Assembly (NCBI GenBank): GCA_045221575.1
Contig: JBGUWU010000016.1
Location: forward strand, 1 to 53,682
Direction: 5' to 3'
Length of the DNA stretch: 53,682 nt
Source of the DNA: Scybalousia_A sp045221575
GTDB taxonomy: Bacteria; Bacteroidota; Bacteroidia; Bacteroidales; P3
The notes below the pieces were generated by a model, which was given only the letters and a program-made list of their open reading frames with translations, was not told where the DNA came from and did no database searches. This document shows positions 24,154 through 33,698 of this stretch, in pieces; positions within the stretch are counted from its first letter, which is position 1, and every line of letters starts with the position of its first letter. The position numbers and the translations under genes are program-made.

Positions 24154-26310
24154 TTATTTATTTTTATCTAAAATTATATCAAGAATAGTTTGTCCATAGC
24201 GTTCTACTTTTTGTTTTCCTATTCCTCGTATTTCAAGCAACTCTTTTATTGTTTGTGGTTTTTTGTTTGCTATCTCTATCAAAGTAACTTGAGATAAAAT
24301 CATATATGCTGGTTTAGATTCTTCATCTGCAATTTCTTTTCTCCATTTTCTTAGAGTATCAAACAAATCTTTATCTTCCACATCTTCATAAGCTTTGTCT
24401 TCTTTAGGTTTTTCAGTTTTCTTTGATTTAGAAGTTTTAGATTTCTTTTTCTTTTTTCCTCCTATAATAGAAGAAAGTTCTATACTTGTTCCTTGTGCTA
24501 AGATATTATTTTTGTATTTTAAAAATTCGTCTATTTGGAACTCATTTCTAAATAAAAAATTCAACAATCTGAATTTTATCTCTTTCTCTACTGAGATCTG
24601 AACAGTTAGTTCGTTTAATAAAGAATTATCTTCTTTGTTATCAAAGTCTATATCCAATAAAGAAAGTATCAAATCATTAAACTCAGTAAGTTTTTTTAGA
24701 AAATAATCTCTTGCATCATAGGAACGTTTAAGAACTATTTCAGCTTTTTCTTCACTGTTTATATCTTTGTTATATACGTTGTCTATATATTTCTTAAACT
24801 TCACCGCTACTTCTTCAACATCTTTAAAGTAAGCATTCACCTGTTGGGAAATAGTTTTGGAAAGTTTTGGAAACACTTTACTTATTGTATTAACAAAACC
24901 TTGAAGTTTGTTTAATAATCTTGATAATTCAAAGAAATCAAAGATAGAATAAAGTGTCTTAAAGAAGTAATCATCTTTGGACTTTTGCAATACTAAATCA
25001 TCAGGCAAGTTTTTCTGTGCATTATCATTGAATAGTTTTATATTTCTGTCCAAGATAATAGAAGAATATTTGAAAGGTTCGGAAAGAATCATACCTTCCA
25101 AACTTCTACATCTTGACAATGCAACATAAACTTGTCCATGTGAAAATGCTTGATTTGAATTTATTACCGCCTTATCAAAAGTAAGCCCTTGAGATTTATG
25201 AATTGTTATCGCCCAAGCAAGTTTTAATGGGAACTGAGTAAAAGTTCCTTTTTCTTTAAGTTTGAGTTCTTTTGACTCTTTCTCCATTGAGTATTCAAAG
25301 TTCTGCCATGTGTATTGCTGAACTAAGATTTCTTGCTCATCTTCTGGACATTTTACGGTAACAAAATCATCATCTAAATCTGTTACTACTCCTATCTTTC
25401 CATTATAATAACGTTTCTTTGTTCCTGAAGTTTCATAATCATTTTTAAGAAACATAACCTGAGCACCAACTTTCAAATGCAAACGCTCTAAATTAGGATA
25501 TATATTGTCTGGAAAGATACCTTCCACTTTAGCCTTATAGATTTTATCCTTACCTTTCAAAGCATTGATTTTATTTACATTGATTTTATCTGCTTGAATA
25601 TTATGTGTGCAAAGAACAATGTAATTTTCTGGAACATTTTCCAAAATATCTTTTTTGTAAGATTGGTTTAACACCTCAACATCTTCCTTTGTGAGTTTAT
25701 TATCTCTGACTGCATTAAGAATTTGTATAAACTTTTCATCAGATTGGCGATAAATATGTTTCAAAGCTATCGTTATGTAGTTAGAAGCCAGCAATGCCTT
25801 AGAAGAAAAGAAGTATAGACTATCGTAATACGGCCTTAGCATAAGTTCTTCATCATCTTTTGCTATAGGAGGAAGTTGATTTAAGTCACCTATAAGAAGC
25901 AATTGCACTCCACCAAAAGGTTTGCCTGCACCATTTCGTCTAAAAGTTCTCAAAATTCTATCTATCGCATCTAATACATCACATCTTACCATTGAAACCT
26001 CATCTATTATTATAATATCAAGACTATTTATAAGATTACGTTTTTGTTTTGAGAATTTACGAGTTTCAAACTTAGCACCAGGTACAAATACATGAAATGG
26101 CAATTGAAAGAAAGAATGTATAGTTACACCTCCTGCATTCAAAGCAGCAACACCTGTAGGAGCCAAAACAACAAATCGTTTATGAAGCCTTTGTGTTAAG
26201 GATTTGAGGAAAGTAGTTTTACCTGTTCCTGCCCTACCTGTAAGAAAAATGTTTCTGTCTGTGTATTGCAAAAAATTAAATGCAAGTTCTATTTCTTTGT
26301 TCTCTATCAT
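24154..26310 (-). CDS. PIF1/RecD2-like superfamily 1 helicase with C-terminal HRDC domain
   Basis: Product of 718 residues. The Walker A motif GRAGTGKT is at residues 25-32, followed by APTGVAALNAGGVTIHSFFQLP and the Walker B region IIIDEVSMVRCDVLDAIDRILR. The later helicase motifs include TIHKSQGLTFDKAVI and QVYVALSRCRSLEGM. After a long helical and lysine-rich linker (KKKKKSKTSKSKK) the C-terminus is an HRDC-like domain with IRGIGKQKVERYG. Such proteins unwind DNA 5' to 3' and are often called AAA family ATPase or PIF1 helicase in Bacteroidota. It is divergent from dnaB and convergent with ribD. Confidence 0.88.
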   Translation of the reverse strand: MIENKEIELAFNFLQYTDRNIFLTGRAGTGKTTFLKSLTQRLHKRFVVLAPTGVAALNAGGVTIHSFFQLPFHVFVPGAKFETRKFSKQKRNLINSLDIIIIDEVSMVRCDVLDAIDRILRTFRRNGAGKPFGGVQLLLIGDLNQLPPIAKDDEELMLRPYYDSLYFFSSKALLASNYITIALKHIYRQSDEKFIQILNAVRDNKLTKEDVEVLNQSYKKDILENVPENYIVLCTHNIQADKINVNKINALKGKDKIYKAKVEGIFPDNIYPNLERLHLKVGAQVMFLKNDYETSGTKKRYYNGKIGVVTDLDDDFVTVKCPEDEQEILVQQYTWQNFEYSMEKESKELKLKEKGTFTQFPLKLAWAITIHKSQGLTFDKAVINSNQAFSHGQVYVALSRCRSLEGMILSEPFKYSSIILDRNIKLFNDNAQKNLPDDLVLQKSKDDYFFKTLYSIFDFFELSRLLNKLQGFVNTISKVFPKLSKTISQQVNAYFKDVEEVAVKFKKYIDNVYNKDINSEEKAEIVLKRSYDARDYFLKKLTEFNDLILSLLDIDFDNKEDNSLLNELTVQISVEKEIKFRLLNFLFRNEFQIDEFLKYKNNILAQGTSIELSSIIGGKKKKKSKTSKSKKTEKPKEDKAYEDVEDKDLFDTLRKWRKEIADEESKPAYMILSQVTLIEIANKKPQTIKELLEIRGIGKQKVERYGQTILDIILDKNK

Positions 26311-26608
26311 AAAAAGTAACTATTGCTATGGAAATAAAACGTAAATTGTCGCTAAAAATTACTTTTTCTTAAAAGTTATTTATTCTCACAATACAATAAA
26401 GCCGAAACAGTATATGAAAACTTGAAGTGGCAAAAAATAGACTAAAAATGGCAGAAAGAAATCGTGCTATTTATTATAGAAATTAACATTCTGTTAGCAG
26501 TTTATGTTCAAAATATGTTAATAAAAATAGTTCAAAATTATATATCAACTAAATTAAAGTGTGTATTTTTGCGATGTAATATTCACTATTAAGATAAGGG
26601 ACAAATAT
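26311..26608. other. Divergent intergenic region between the helicase and dnaB genes
   Basis: About 298 AT-rich bases with no open frame of note. CTTGAAGTGGCAAAAA at about 26413-26430 repeats, in inverse, a stretch at 13.98 kb. The dnaB -7 element is at 26564-26571. I find no convincing minus-strand TAnnTTTG for the helicase gene. Confidence 0.5.
26564..26571 (+). promoter_or_regulatory. -7 element for dnaB
   Basis: TATTTTTG lies 37 bases before the ATG at 26609 and overlaps the frame that would begin with GTG at 26561, which rules that start out. Confidence 0.6.
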
Positions 26609-28174
26609 ATGGCAGATTTAACTCAAAACAACAGAACCTCAAGATCAAGAAACCAAAGAATGACACTAAGTCAAGCCTTTGCTTTAAACAATAATATGGT
26701 TCCTCCACAAGCAGAAGAACTTGAAGAAGAAGTTTTAGGTGCTTTGTTGCTTGACCAAGACGCTTTAACGAACACAATTGACAGATTAAAAGTTGATTTC
26801 TTCTATAAAGATGAGCATAAAGAAATATTTTCTGCAATCCTTGCTCTTTTCCATGAAGGAAATCCTATTGACTTGATTTCTGTTACTGAAAAACTGAAAA
26901 AGATGGGAAGTTTGGAAGCTGTTGGAGGTTCTTACAAGATGGCTAATCTTACTTCTAAGGTTACATCTGCTGCTCACATTGAATATTATGTAAGTATTTT
27001 AGCAGAAAAATTTATTCAACGTGAATTGATACGAGTATCTACTGAAACGCTGAAAGATGCTTATGATGAAACAACAGACATCGTGGATTTGTTAGACAGA
27101 ACTGAGACTAAGTTCTTAGATATTAACGACAAGAACTTCAACTCTTCTTCTCAGAATATGCAACAACTACTCCACTCTGCCATGAAAGAAATTGAAGAAG
27201 TTCAAGCCTCTGATACATCAATCACAGGTTTGCAAAGTGGTTTTGAAGAATTAGATCGCTGTATTAATGGTTTCCAACCAGGAACTTTAATTATCCTTGC
27301 CGCACGTCCTGCTATGGGAAAGACTGCCTTTGCTGTTACAATGGCAAGAAATATTGCCGTAATGTTTAATCAACCTATTGCAATATTTTCTTTGGAAATG
27401 ACAGCTATGGAATTGACTATGCGTTTGATTTCCTCCGAGGTTGAGATAGAAGGTTCTAAGCTTAAACGTGGAGATCAAATGACTACAAAACAAATTCAAG
27501 AAATCAAAGAAAGAACTCAAGCTCTTAGTGAAGCACCTATCTTTATTGATGATAATCCTGGTCTAAGTATATTTGATTTACGAGCAAAATGTAGAAGATT
27601 AAAGCAAGCTCACGGTATAAAAATGGTGTTTATTGATTACTTACAGTTGATGACAGGTGGAGAAGGTAGGAATAATGGCAACAGAGAGCAAGAAATAAGT
27701 TTTATCTCTCGGCAATTGAAGGCATTATCTAAGGAACTTGGTATTCCTATTCTTGCTCTTTCTCAATTATCTCGTGCTGTTGAGACTCGTGGAGGAAGTA
27801 AAGAACCCCTTCTATCCGACTTACGTGAGAGTGGAGCGATAGAACAAGATGCTGACATCGTGATGTTTATTTACAGACCCGAGTATTACAAGATCACAGA
27901 AGACGATAATGGTTCCACACAAGGCGTTGCTTATGTCAATATAGCAAAGAATCGTGCTGGTTCTATTGGAAAAGCACGTTTAGGCTTTAAACATCAGTTT
28001 GTAAAGTTTTATAATATTGGTAAAGAATACTCTTCTATCACTCCATATTCCAACCTTCCTGAAAACGCAAGCTTTGATAGCAGCACAAATACAGTTACTA
28101 TGGGTTCAAGTATCAACGATGAACTACCAGAGGGCAACGAAATGAACTCATACGACGAAGAACAACCATTCTAA
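26609..28174 (+). CDS. dnaB: Replicative DNA helicase DnaB
   Basis: Product of 521 residues from ATG at 26609; the frame is open 48 bases further upstream but that part holds the promoter. The N-terminal primase-binding domain begins PPQAEELEEEVLGALLLDQ. The RecA-like core has Walker A in AARPAMGKTAF near residues 231-241, IFSLEMTAMELTMRL, the Walker B region MVFIDYLQLMTG, and LSQLSRAVETRGG with LLSDLRESGAIEQDAD. It is the hexameric ring helicase at the fork. No intein is present. The tail is acidic and Bacteroidota-specific. The next gene starts 24 bases after the stop. Confidence 0.97.
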   Translation: MADLTQNNRTSRSRNQRMTLSQAFALNNNMVPPQAEELEEEVLGALLLDQDALTNTIDRLKVDFFYKDEHKEIFSAILALFHEGNPIDLISVTEKLKKMGSLEAVGGSYKMANLTSKVTSAAHIEYYVSILAEKFIQRELIRVSTETLKDAYDETTDIVDLLDRTETKFLDINDKNFNSSSQNMQQLLHSAMKEIEEVQASDTSITGLQSGFEELDRCINGFQPGTLIILAARPAMGKTAFAVTMARNIAVMFNQPIAIFSLEMTAMELTMRLISSEVEIEGSKLKRGDQMTTKQIQEIKERTQALSEAPIFIDDNPGLSIFDLRAKCRRLKQAHGIKMVFIDYLQLMTGGEGRNNGNREQEISFISRQLKALSKELGIPILALSQLSRAVETRGGSKEPLLSDLRESGAIEQDADIVMFIYRPEYYKITEDDNGSTQGVAYVNIAKNRAGSIGKARLGFKHQFVKFYNIGKEYSSITPYSNLPENASFDSSTNTVTMGSSINDELPEGNEMNSYDEEQPF

Positions 28175-28198
28175 AATTTATTAATTGTACTAAAATAG

Positions 28199-29458
28199 AT
28201 GAAAAGATTTTTAATAATAGTAATATTGTTGTTTTCTTTCTCTGTCAAGGCTGCTTTTGTTTTGATTCCTATGGACGAGACACAAAAAAACCATCTTAAA
28301 GCCTATGGTATTGCCTACGTTTCTTTGCAGAGAGATAATGATGTTACGTGGTTGTTAAATTATAGAGGAGGTTCTTTCTCTATGGAAGAAGATGCTGAAA
28401 TTATAAAGCTATGCAAACTACGAGGAGTCAGTTATGAAGTTATCTCTAACTCACAGATGCTTGGAATAATAGATGAGATTTCAGATCCAGAGGTAAATAT
28501 GGACGCTGTTAAGTTGCAAAAAGCTCCAAAGATAGCGGTTTATTCTCCTAAAAGTAAACGTCCTTGGGACGATGCCGTAACTTTGGTTTTAACTTACGCT
28601 GAGATACCTTACGATGTGGTGTATGATGAAGAAGTTTTAAACGGTGTGCTTCCTATGTACGATTGGTTACACTTACATCATGAAGACTTCACCGGACAAT
28701 ATGGAAAGTTTTGGGCTAATTACCGTAATGTTGCTTGGTATAAAGAAGATGTTGCTTTTCAAGAAGACTTAGCCAAACAACTTGGTTACAAAAAAGTTTC
28801 CCAACTCAAACTTGCTGTTGTAAAAAAAATTAGAGATTTTGTCTTAGGTGGAGGTTTTATGTTTGCGATGTGTTCTGCTACGGATTCATTTGATATTGCT
28901 CTTGCAGCAGATGGCGTAGATATTTGCGAATCTATGTTTGATGGAGACCCTATGCAAAGCAATGCTCAACAAAGTTTGAATTACGATAATTGTTTTGCTT
29001 TCACTGGTTTTCATATTGAAACAAATCCCGCTGCTTATAGAATTTCGGATATTGATGTATCAAAAGAAAGAGCTTCAAAGATAAGTGAAAAGAGTGATTT
29101 ATTTGTTTTGTTTGATTTTTCTGCTAAATGGGATTGGATACCAACAATGCTTACTCAATGTCATACAAAGATAATCAAAGGATTTTATGGACAAACTACC
29201 GCTTTCCGTACTAATCTTATAAAAAGCAACGTTCTTATTCTCGGAGAAAATAAATCTATAAGTGAAGCACGTTATCTTCATGGTGAATATGGAAAAGGCA
29301 CATGGTCTTTTCTTGGAGGACATGACCCAGAAGATTATCGTCATTTTGTTGGAGACCCTAAGACAGATCTTTCTCTTTATCCTAATTCTCCTGGTTATCG
29401 TTTAATACTCAACAATATTCTTTTCCCCGCTGCAAAAAAAGAAAAACATAAAACATAA
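28199..29458 (+). CDS. Secreted conserved Bacteroidota protein, commonly annotated asparagine synthetase B
   Basis: Product of 419 residues with an N-terminal signal (MKRFLIIVILLFSFSVKAA). The family hallmarks follow: FVLIPMDETQKNHLKAYGIAY, VTWLLNYRGGSF and YDWLHLHHEDFTGQYGKFWANYRN. I recognise it as the Bacteroidota family that databases label asparagine synthetase B, but it has no N-terminal nucleophile cysteine and no PP-loop SGGxDS, so that name is almost certainly wrong. The VKKIRDFVLGGGFMFAMCSATDSF segment, with a cysteine on a strand-turn, and the late FLGGHDPEDYRHFVGD recall glutamine-amidotransferase-like (ThuA-type) folds. The function is unknown and a periplasmic location is likely. 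It is probably co-transcribed with dnaB. Confidence 0.8.
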   Translation: MKRFLIIVILLFSFSVKAAFVLIPMDETQKNHLKAYGIAYVSLQRDNDVTWLLNYRGGSFSMEEDAEIIKLCKLRGVSYEVISNSQMLGIIDEISDPEVNMDAVKLQKAPKIAVYSPKSKRPWDDAVTLVLTYAEIPYDVVYDEEVLNGVLPMYDWLHLHHEDFTGQYGKFWANYRNVAWYKEDVAFQEDLAKQLGYKKVSQLKLAVVKKIRDFVLGGGFMFAMCSATDSFDIALAADGVDICESMFDGDPMQSNAQQSLNYDNCFAFTGFHIETNPAAYRISDIDVSKERASKISEKSDLFVLFDFSAKWDWIPTMLTQCHTKIIKGFYGQTTAFRTNLIKSNVLILGENKSISEARYLHGEYGKGTWSFLGGHDPEDYRHFVGDPKTDLSLYPNSPGYRLILNNILFPAAKKEKHKT

Positions 29459-29522
29459 AGACTAAAAAGAAGCATTTAAACAGTCTTTCAACACTAATCA
29501 TCAAAAAAAACAAAAGAAAAAA

Positions 29523-29552
29523 AACGAAGAGTAGCAACTATTACTCTTCGTT
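29523..29552. terminator. Bidirectional terminator between convergent genes
   Basis: AACGAAGAGTA (29523-29533) pairs with TACTCTTCGTT (29542-29552), flanked by an A-rich left side and a T-rich right side. Confidence 0.7.
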
Positions 29553-29587
29553 CTGTTTTATATAAACTAAAATTTTTATCGCTATTT

Positions 29588-29645
29588 ACTTGATTATTAT
29601 CTCTATCTATTTAATTTTATCTATATTTATTTGATTATTATCTCA
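29588..29645. repeat. Short duplication of the mannosidase gene 3' end
   Basis: TTGATTATTATCTC occurs at about 29590-29603 and again at about 29631-29644, roughly 41 bases apart. The second copy contains the end of the GH92 coding sequence, and the first lies just beyond the stop codon. Confidence 0.5.
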
Positions 29646-32470
29646 TCAATAAATAACCATGACTTTTCTCCTGCAGATAAATGCCATGAAGGATTAGTCA
29701 TTCTGTTGTAAGCTTTCATTTTTATATAACGAGCAGTAATCTTTTTAGAAGTAAAGAAAGTGTGTGTTTGAATATTATCATCTCTTTCATCTATAGGATT
29801 TTTCACTGTCTCAAAAAGAGTAAAGTTTTTACCATCAGAAGAAATATAGTATTCAACCTTTGTTGGCATAAAAATCCATGCTCGTTCATCTTGTGCAAAG
29901 TTTCCTCCTATTTTCGTTATCTTTTGTTCAGAACCTAAATCAATAACAGCTTCTACATTTTCTCCCCAATAGCCTTGAAACATTCCAAGCTTCCAATTTG
30001 TACCTCCTTGTCTAAGATCTATAAGAGCATTATCTCCTCCTCCGGTATATTGTGTTGAATATGGCGTAAGAAGTTTTATCTTGCGTCCTGCAGGTATCTT
30101 TAATAATTGAGCAGAAAAACGAATATTATTCTTTGAGTCATATTTTTCAAAAGTTTCATCAAATTGCCAAGTATCATTTATCGTTTCTGTTTTTAAAACT
30201 TTTGATTTATAATTTTCCTCTATTGTTTTTGTGGTAACTTGTAGTTTATCTGTAAATGTTCCTGTACCTTTATATTCTAAATATGGTAGGATTTCAATTT
30301 TTTCTTCTATTCTTTGATAAGGACGACTTTGTTTTGCTTTTCCAAAGTTTTTGTTCGGCTTATCAGTCATAATGAATGTTAATTCTCCTCCTTGTATTAT
30401 ATCTTTATGAGTAAGGAATGTTTTATCATAATCCTTATTATTTAATTTTAATGCTTGTATATAAGGAGTATTTTTACCTTGCTTTGAAGTAATAACAAAA
30501 TCTTTACCATTTTGAAGGTGAATAGTAGCTTTATCAAACAAAGGAGAACCTATAACATACTCACCACTAACAGGATTAACAGGGTATATTCCTAAAGAAC
30601 TCATAACATACCATGCTGCCATTTGACCACAATCATCATTTCCGCAAACTCCATCTGGTTTATCTGAGTAAAGTGTTGTAAGAATTTGACGAACAAATTT
30701 CTGTGTTTTGTATGCTTGTCCAACATAATTATAAAGATATGCAGTATGTTGAGATGGCTCATTGCCATGTGCGTATTGTCCAATCAAACCTGTAACATCT
30801 GCTTGTTGTCTTCCGGTTGTTTTCTCTTTAGAGTAGAAACATTTATCTAATTTCTTAGCAAACTTATCTTCACCTCCCATCATATCAACCAAAGTGTTTA
30901 TATCTTGAGGTGCATAAAAAGTATAGTGCCAACCGTTTCCTTCTGTGTAGTTAATATCTACTTGTTTTGGATCAAAATTTGGAAGAAATCTTCCGTTCTC
31001 TTTTGGCTGTATAAAGGTATTCTCTGGATTAAATAAGTTTTTATAGTATTGTGCCTTTCTAATATATTCGTTATATACGTTGATTTTGCCCATTTTCTTA
31101 GCGACCAAAGCAACACAATACATATTATAAGCATATTCAACAGTTTTAGAAACACTTTCGTGTTCTTTTTCTGCAGAAATATAACCATCATTATTAAAGA
31201 ATTTTAATCCTCTTTCTTCCTTATTTAGAGTTTCTATCATTGATTGCAAGAACGTTTCATCGGGTTCTACAATACCTTTCATTATCCATTCGGCTAAAGT
31301 ACTAACACCGTGAGCTCCAATCATACAATGCGTTTCCCAAGAATGCAATTCCCACATTGGCAATTCGTCCATTTGTAAAAACATATCTTTAAACGTGAAT
31401 GCAAAATCCTTACATATAGACGGATTAATTATGGTTAGTAAAGGATTAAGCGTACGATAAGTATCCCAAAGAGAAAAAGTAGTATAACGTTTATAGTTAT
31501 TTGCTATATAGATATTATTTGACGGTCTTTCACCTTCAATAGTTTTTCTATTCATTCCTCTATATTTTCCATCAACATCAGAATAAAGAGTTGGACAAAT
31601 CAAACAATGATATAAAGAAGTATAAAAAGTACGTTGTTGTTCTAAAGTTCCTCCCTCTATCTCTATTGTTCCAAGTGCTTTATTCCAAAGTCTTTGGTTT
31701 TCATTTAATGCTTCTGCAAAAGATTTTGTTTTTTCTTGTCCCAAATTTTTTAATGCTCCAATATAATCAGTAGAAGATAACGCTACTTTAACTTCCAATA
31801 CTTTATTTTCTGCCGAGAAACTTAAATATAATCTTCCTTTCTCTTTATCTACATGTGAGTATTCTATAGGTTTATTAAATCTTGCCGCAAAGAAAACTTT
31901 TTGTTCTTCTGCCCAAGATTTAGAATCTCTATAACCTACAACTGTATTATCATCTAAAACTTCTACATTCCATTCTAAAGTCTTATCTCTGTGAAGCATA
32001 TCTATAATAAAAAAGATATTTTTTGTTTCTTGTGGATAAGTATATCGGTGATAACCTGCACGCTCTGTTGCTGTAAGTTCACAAAATATACCATCATTAA
32101 GTTTCACAGAATAATATCCTGCGTATGCTCTTTCATTGCTGTGAGAAAAACTATGATTGCAGATTTTTTCTGTATATTTACTTTCTGGAGAAAAGAGAAT
32201 ATCACACAAATCTTCACAACCTGTACCACTAAGATGAGTATGAGAAAATCCATAAATAACACTATCAGAATAATGATAACCACTACAACCGTCCCAACCG
32301 CTTAAACGAGTATCAGCAGAAAGTTGTACCATACCAAAAGGAGCAATAGCTCCAGGATAAGTATGTCCATGTTCATCAGTTCCAACAAAAGGATTTACTT
32401 TTGTTGTATATTGTGCTGAAACACTTAAAAATATAAGTGTCAATACACAAAAAAGGAAATGTTTTTTCAT
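29627..32470 (-). CDS. GH92 family alpha-mannosidase with C-terminal discoidin-like domain
   Basis: Product of 947 residues with a signal peptide (MKKHFLFCVLTLIFLSVSAQ). The GH92 N-terminal domain shows VNPFVGTDEHGHTYPGAIAPFGMVQLSAD, then GCSGYHYSD and GFSHTHLSGTG. The (alpha/alpha)6 catalytic domain has the EGNGWHYTFYAPQD segment near residue 510, where the general acid lies in known members, and GNDDCGQMAAWYVMSSLGIYPV near 609, holding the catalytic-base aspartates. Residues about 790-945 form an F5/8 type C-like carbohydrate-binding domain. GH92 enzymes are calcium-dependent exo-alpha-mannosidases acting on N-glycans and mannans. It lies downstream of DUF4340 without SusC/SusD partners, so it is not in a typical utilisation locus. 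Confidence 0.93.
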   Translation of the reverse strand: MKKHFLFCVLTLIFLSVSAQYTTKVNPFVGTDEHGHTYPGAIAPFGMVQLSADTRLSGWDGCSGYHYSDSVIYGFSHTHLSGTGCEDLCDILFSPESKYTEKICNHSFSHSNERAYAGYYSVKLNDGIFCELTATERAGYHRYTYPQETKNIFFIIDMLHRDKTLEWNVEVLDDNTVVGYRDSKSWAEEQKVFFAARFNKPIEYSHVDKEKGRLYLSFSAENKVLEVKVALSSTDYIGALKNLGQEKTKSFAEALNENQRLWNKALGTIEIEGGTLEQQRTFYTSLYHCLICPTLYSDVDGKYRGMNRKTIEGERPSNNIYIANNYKRYTTFSLWDTYRTLNPLLTIINPSICKDFAFTFKDMFLQMDELPMWELHSWETHCMIGAHGVSTLAEWIMKGIVEPDETFLQSMIETLNKEERGLKFFNNDGYISAEKEHESVSKTVEYAYNMYCVALVAKKMGKINVYNEYIRKAQYYKNLFNPENTFIQPKENGRFLPNFDPKQVDINYTEGNGWHYTFYAPQDINTLVDMMGGEDKFAKKLDKCFYSKEKTTGRQQADVTGLIGQYAHGNEPSQHTAYLYNYVGQAYKTQKFVRQILTTLYSDKPDGVCGNDDCGQMAAWYVMSSLGIYPVNPVSGEYVIGSPLFDKATIHLQNGKDFVITSKQGKNTPYIQALKLNNKDYDKTFLTHKDIIQGGELTFIMTDKPNKNFGKAKQSRPYQRIEEKIEILPYLEYKGTGTFTDKLQVTTKTIEENYKSKVLKTETINDTWQFDETFEKYDSKNNIRFSAQLLKIPAGRKIKLLTPYSTQYTGGGDNALIDLRQGGTNWKLGMFQGYWGENVEAVIDLGSEQKITKIGGNFAQDERAWIFMPTKVEYYISSDGKNFTLFETVKNPIDERDDNIQTHTFFTSKKITARYIKMKAYNRMTNPSWHLSAGEKSWLFIDEIIIK

Positions 32471-32488
32471 ATAATTTCTAATTATTAT

Positions 32489-32572
32489 TTACTTGCTGTA
32501 ATTTGGCCGTCTTTTTTAAAGCCACCCCAATTACTTGTCATAATTTGGCCGTCTTTTTTAAAGCCACCCCAA
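32489..32572. repeat. Two tandem 42-bp repeats
   Basis: Two head-to-tail copies (32489-32530 and 32531-32572) differ only in a four-base block, GCTG against GTCA. Each unit contains AATTTGGCCGTC, a T-run and GCCACCCCAA, more G+C-rich than its surroundings. A partial third start (TTACT) and TTTCTAATTTCTAATTA follow. They occupy the gap between DUF4340 and the GH92 gene. Confidence 0.85.
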
Positions 32573-32593
32573 TTACTAATTTCTAATTTCTAA

Positions 32594-33685
32594 TTATTTT
32601 ACAAAGTAACTTGCTGGTTGCAGTACGTTGTCTAATGTAAAATATTGCATAACAAGTGTGTCTTTAGTCTTGCTTGTTAAAGCATAACAACGATTAATAT
32701 CTGACATAGCAACAAAGAAACCTTGACGAGGGTCTTCTATCTCTATTTCGTCTTCACCAGGTTTAAGGTAAATAGTCATTGTTTCTTTTTTACCTTTTTT
32801 GTCGTTTATTGTTATTACATACAAAGGAGTATGGGTAAATATAGTATCTTTTTGTGCTTTGTTGATATTATTAGCAACACTTTCATAATTCATATTCACA
32901 AACGAAGATAACAATGCAACAACTCTCGCTGTGTCAAAATTATTTATTTGTTGGCCTTTATAATCTAAGAAATCAAAACCCTTACCATTGTTTCTTAGAG
33001 AAAAAGACTGCGATTTTTGATTTGGAATATCAACGTACAGTTGTTGTATCTCACTTTGTTTATAACGGAAAATATTATGTGATTTCCAAGCATCAACATC
33101 TGTATTAAAACGAGAAGAAAGATAGCCTCTAAACTCTGGAATATGAATTATACGAGGAGCCTTATCTCCTTTTTTTAGCATATATGTTCCTAATCTATCT
33201 TGTGTTTCATGTCCAACAAAAAAAGTCCTATCCAAATGAACTCGTTTGATTAAATGAATAAACCAAAAATCTATTAGATAATCTTTTGTGTAGATATTAA
33301 CTTCAACTCCATTTGAAGCTAAAGACTTAATTATATTATTAACTGCTGCTTTTGGAACATCTTCTCTTATTCTCATATTGGCAAAAGTTTCCAAAAGACC
33401 ATCTATTTTTGATTGATTACATTCATAATCTTTATTAATTACCCATAAAGAATCGTTTTTCTTATCTAAAACAAGAGTTTTGCCTAACTTATCTTTTAAT
33501 GTTATTTGAACTATTGAATCTATATTCTCTATATGATAATTTTGTTTCAGTGTTGTTGTTTTTGAATTAAGCAACCACACTATTGACACTACAAGTCCAA
33601 GTAAAACAATAGTTATTAAGCCAAAAAGATTTTTCTGTTTCCTATTTTTAGGACGTATTTTATTGTATATCTCTTTTATATTCAT
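32594..33685 (-). CDS. DUF4340 domain protein, probable partner of the GldF-GldG-type transporter
   Basis: Product of 363 residues. After a basic N-terminus there is one membrane helix (LFGLITIVLLGLVVSIVWLLN, about residues 21-41), then an extracytoplasmic region with the DUF4340 pattern: SIVQITLKDKLGKTLVLDKKNDSLWVIN, then SKIDGLLETFANMRI and VEVNIY. DUF4340 genes regularly sit beside GldG-like ABC components, as here (13-base gap). The molecular role is not known. It is presumably expressed from the promoter at 36203-36210. Confidence 0.85.
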   Translation of the reverse strand: MNIKEIYNKIRPKNRKQKNLFGLITIVLLGLVVSIVWLLNSKTTTLKQNYHIENIDSIVQITLKDKLGKTLVLDKKNDSLWVINKDYECNQSKIDGLLETFANMRIREDVPKAAVNNIIKSLASNGVEVNIYTKDYLIDFWFIHLIKRVHLDRTFFVGHETQDRLGTYMLKKGDKAPRIIHIPEFRGYLSSRFNTDVDAWKSHNIFRYKQSEIQQLYVDIPNQKSQSFSLRNNGKGFDFLDYKGQQINNFDTARVVALLSSFVNMNYESVANNINKAQKDTIFTHTPLYVITINDKKGKKETMTIYLKPGEDEIEIEDPRQGFFVAMSDINRCYALTSKTKDTLVMQYFTLDNVLQPASYFVK

Positions 33686-33698
33686 CTTTATTTATTTT

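Noticed and set aside
26561..26608. A longer DnaB starting at GTG 26561
   Set aside because: That segment contains the perfect -7 element TATTTTTG. The ATG at 26609 gives a normal DnaB N-terminus.
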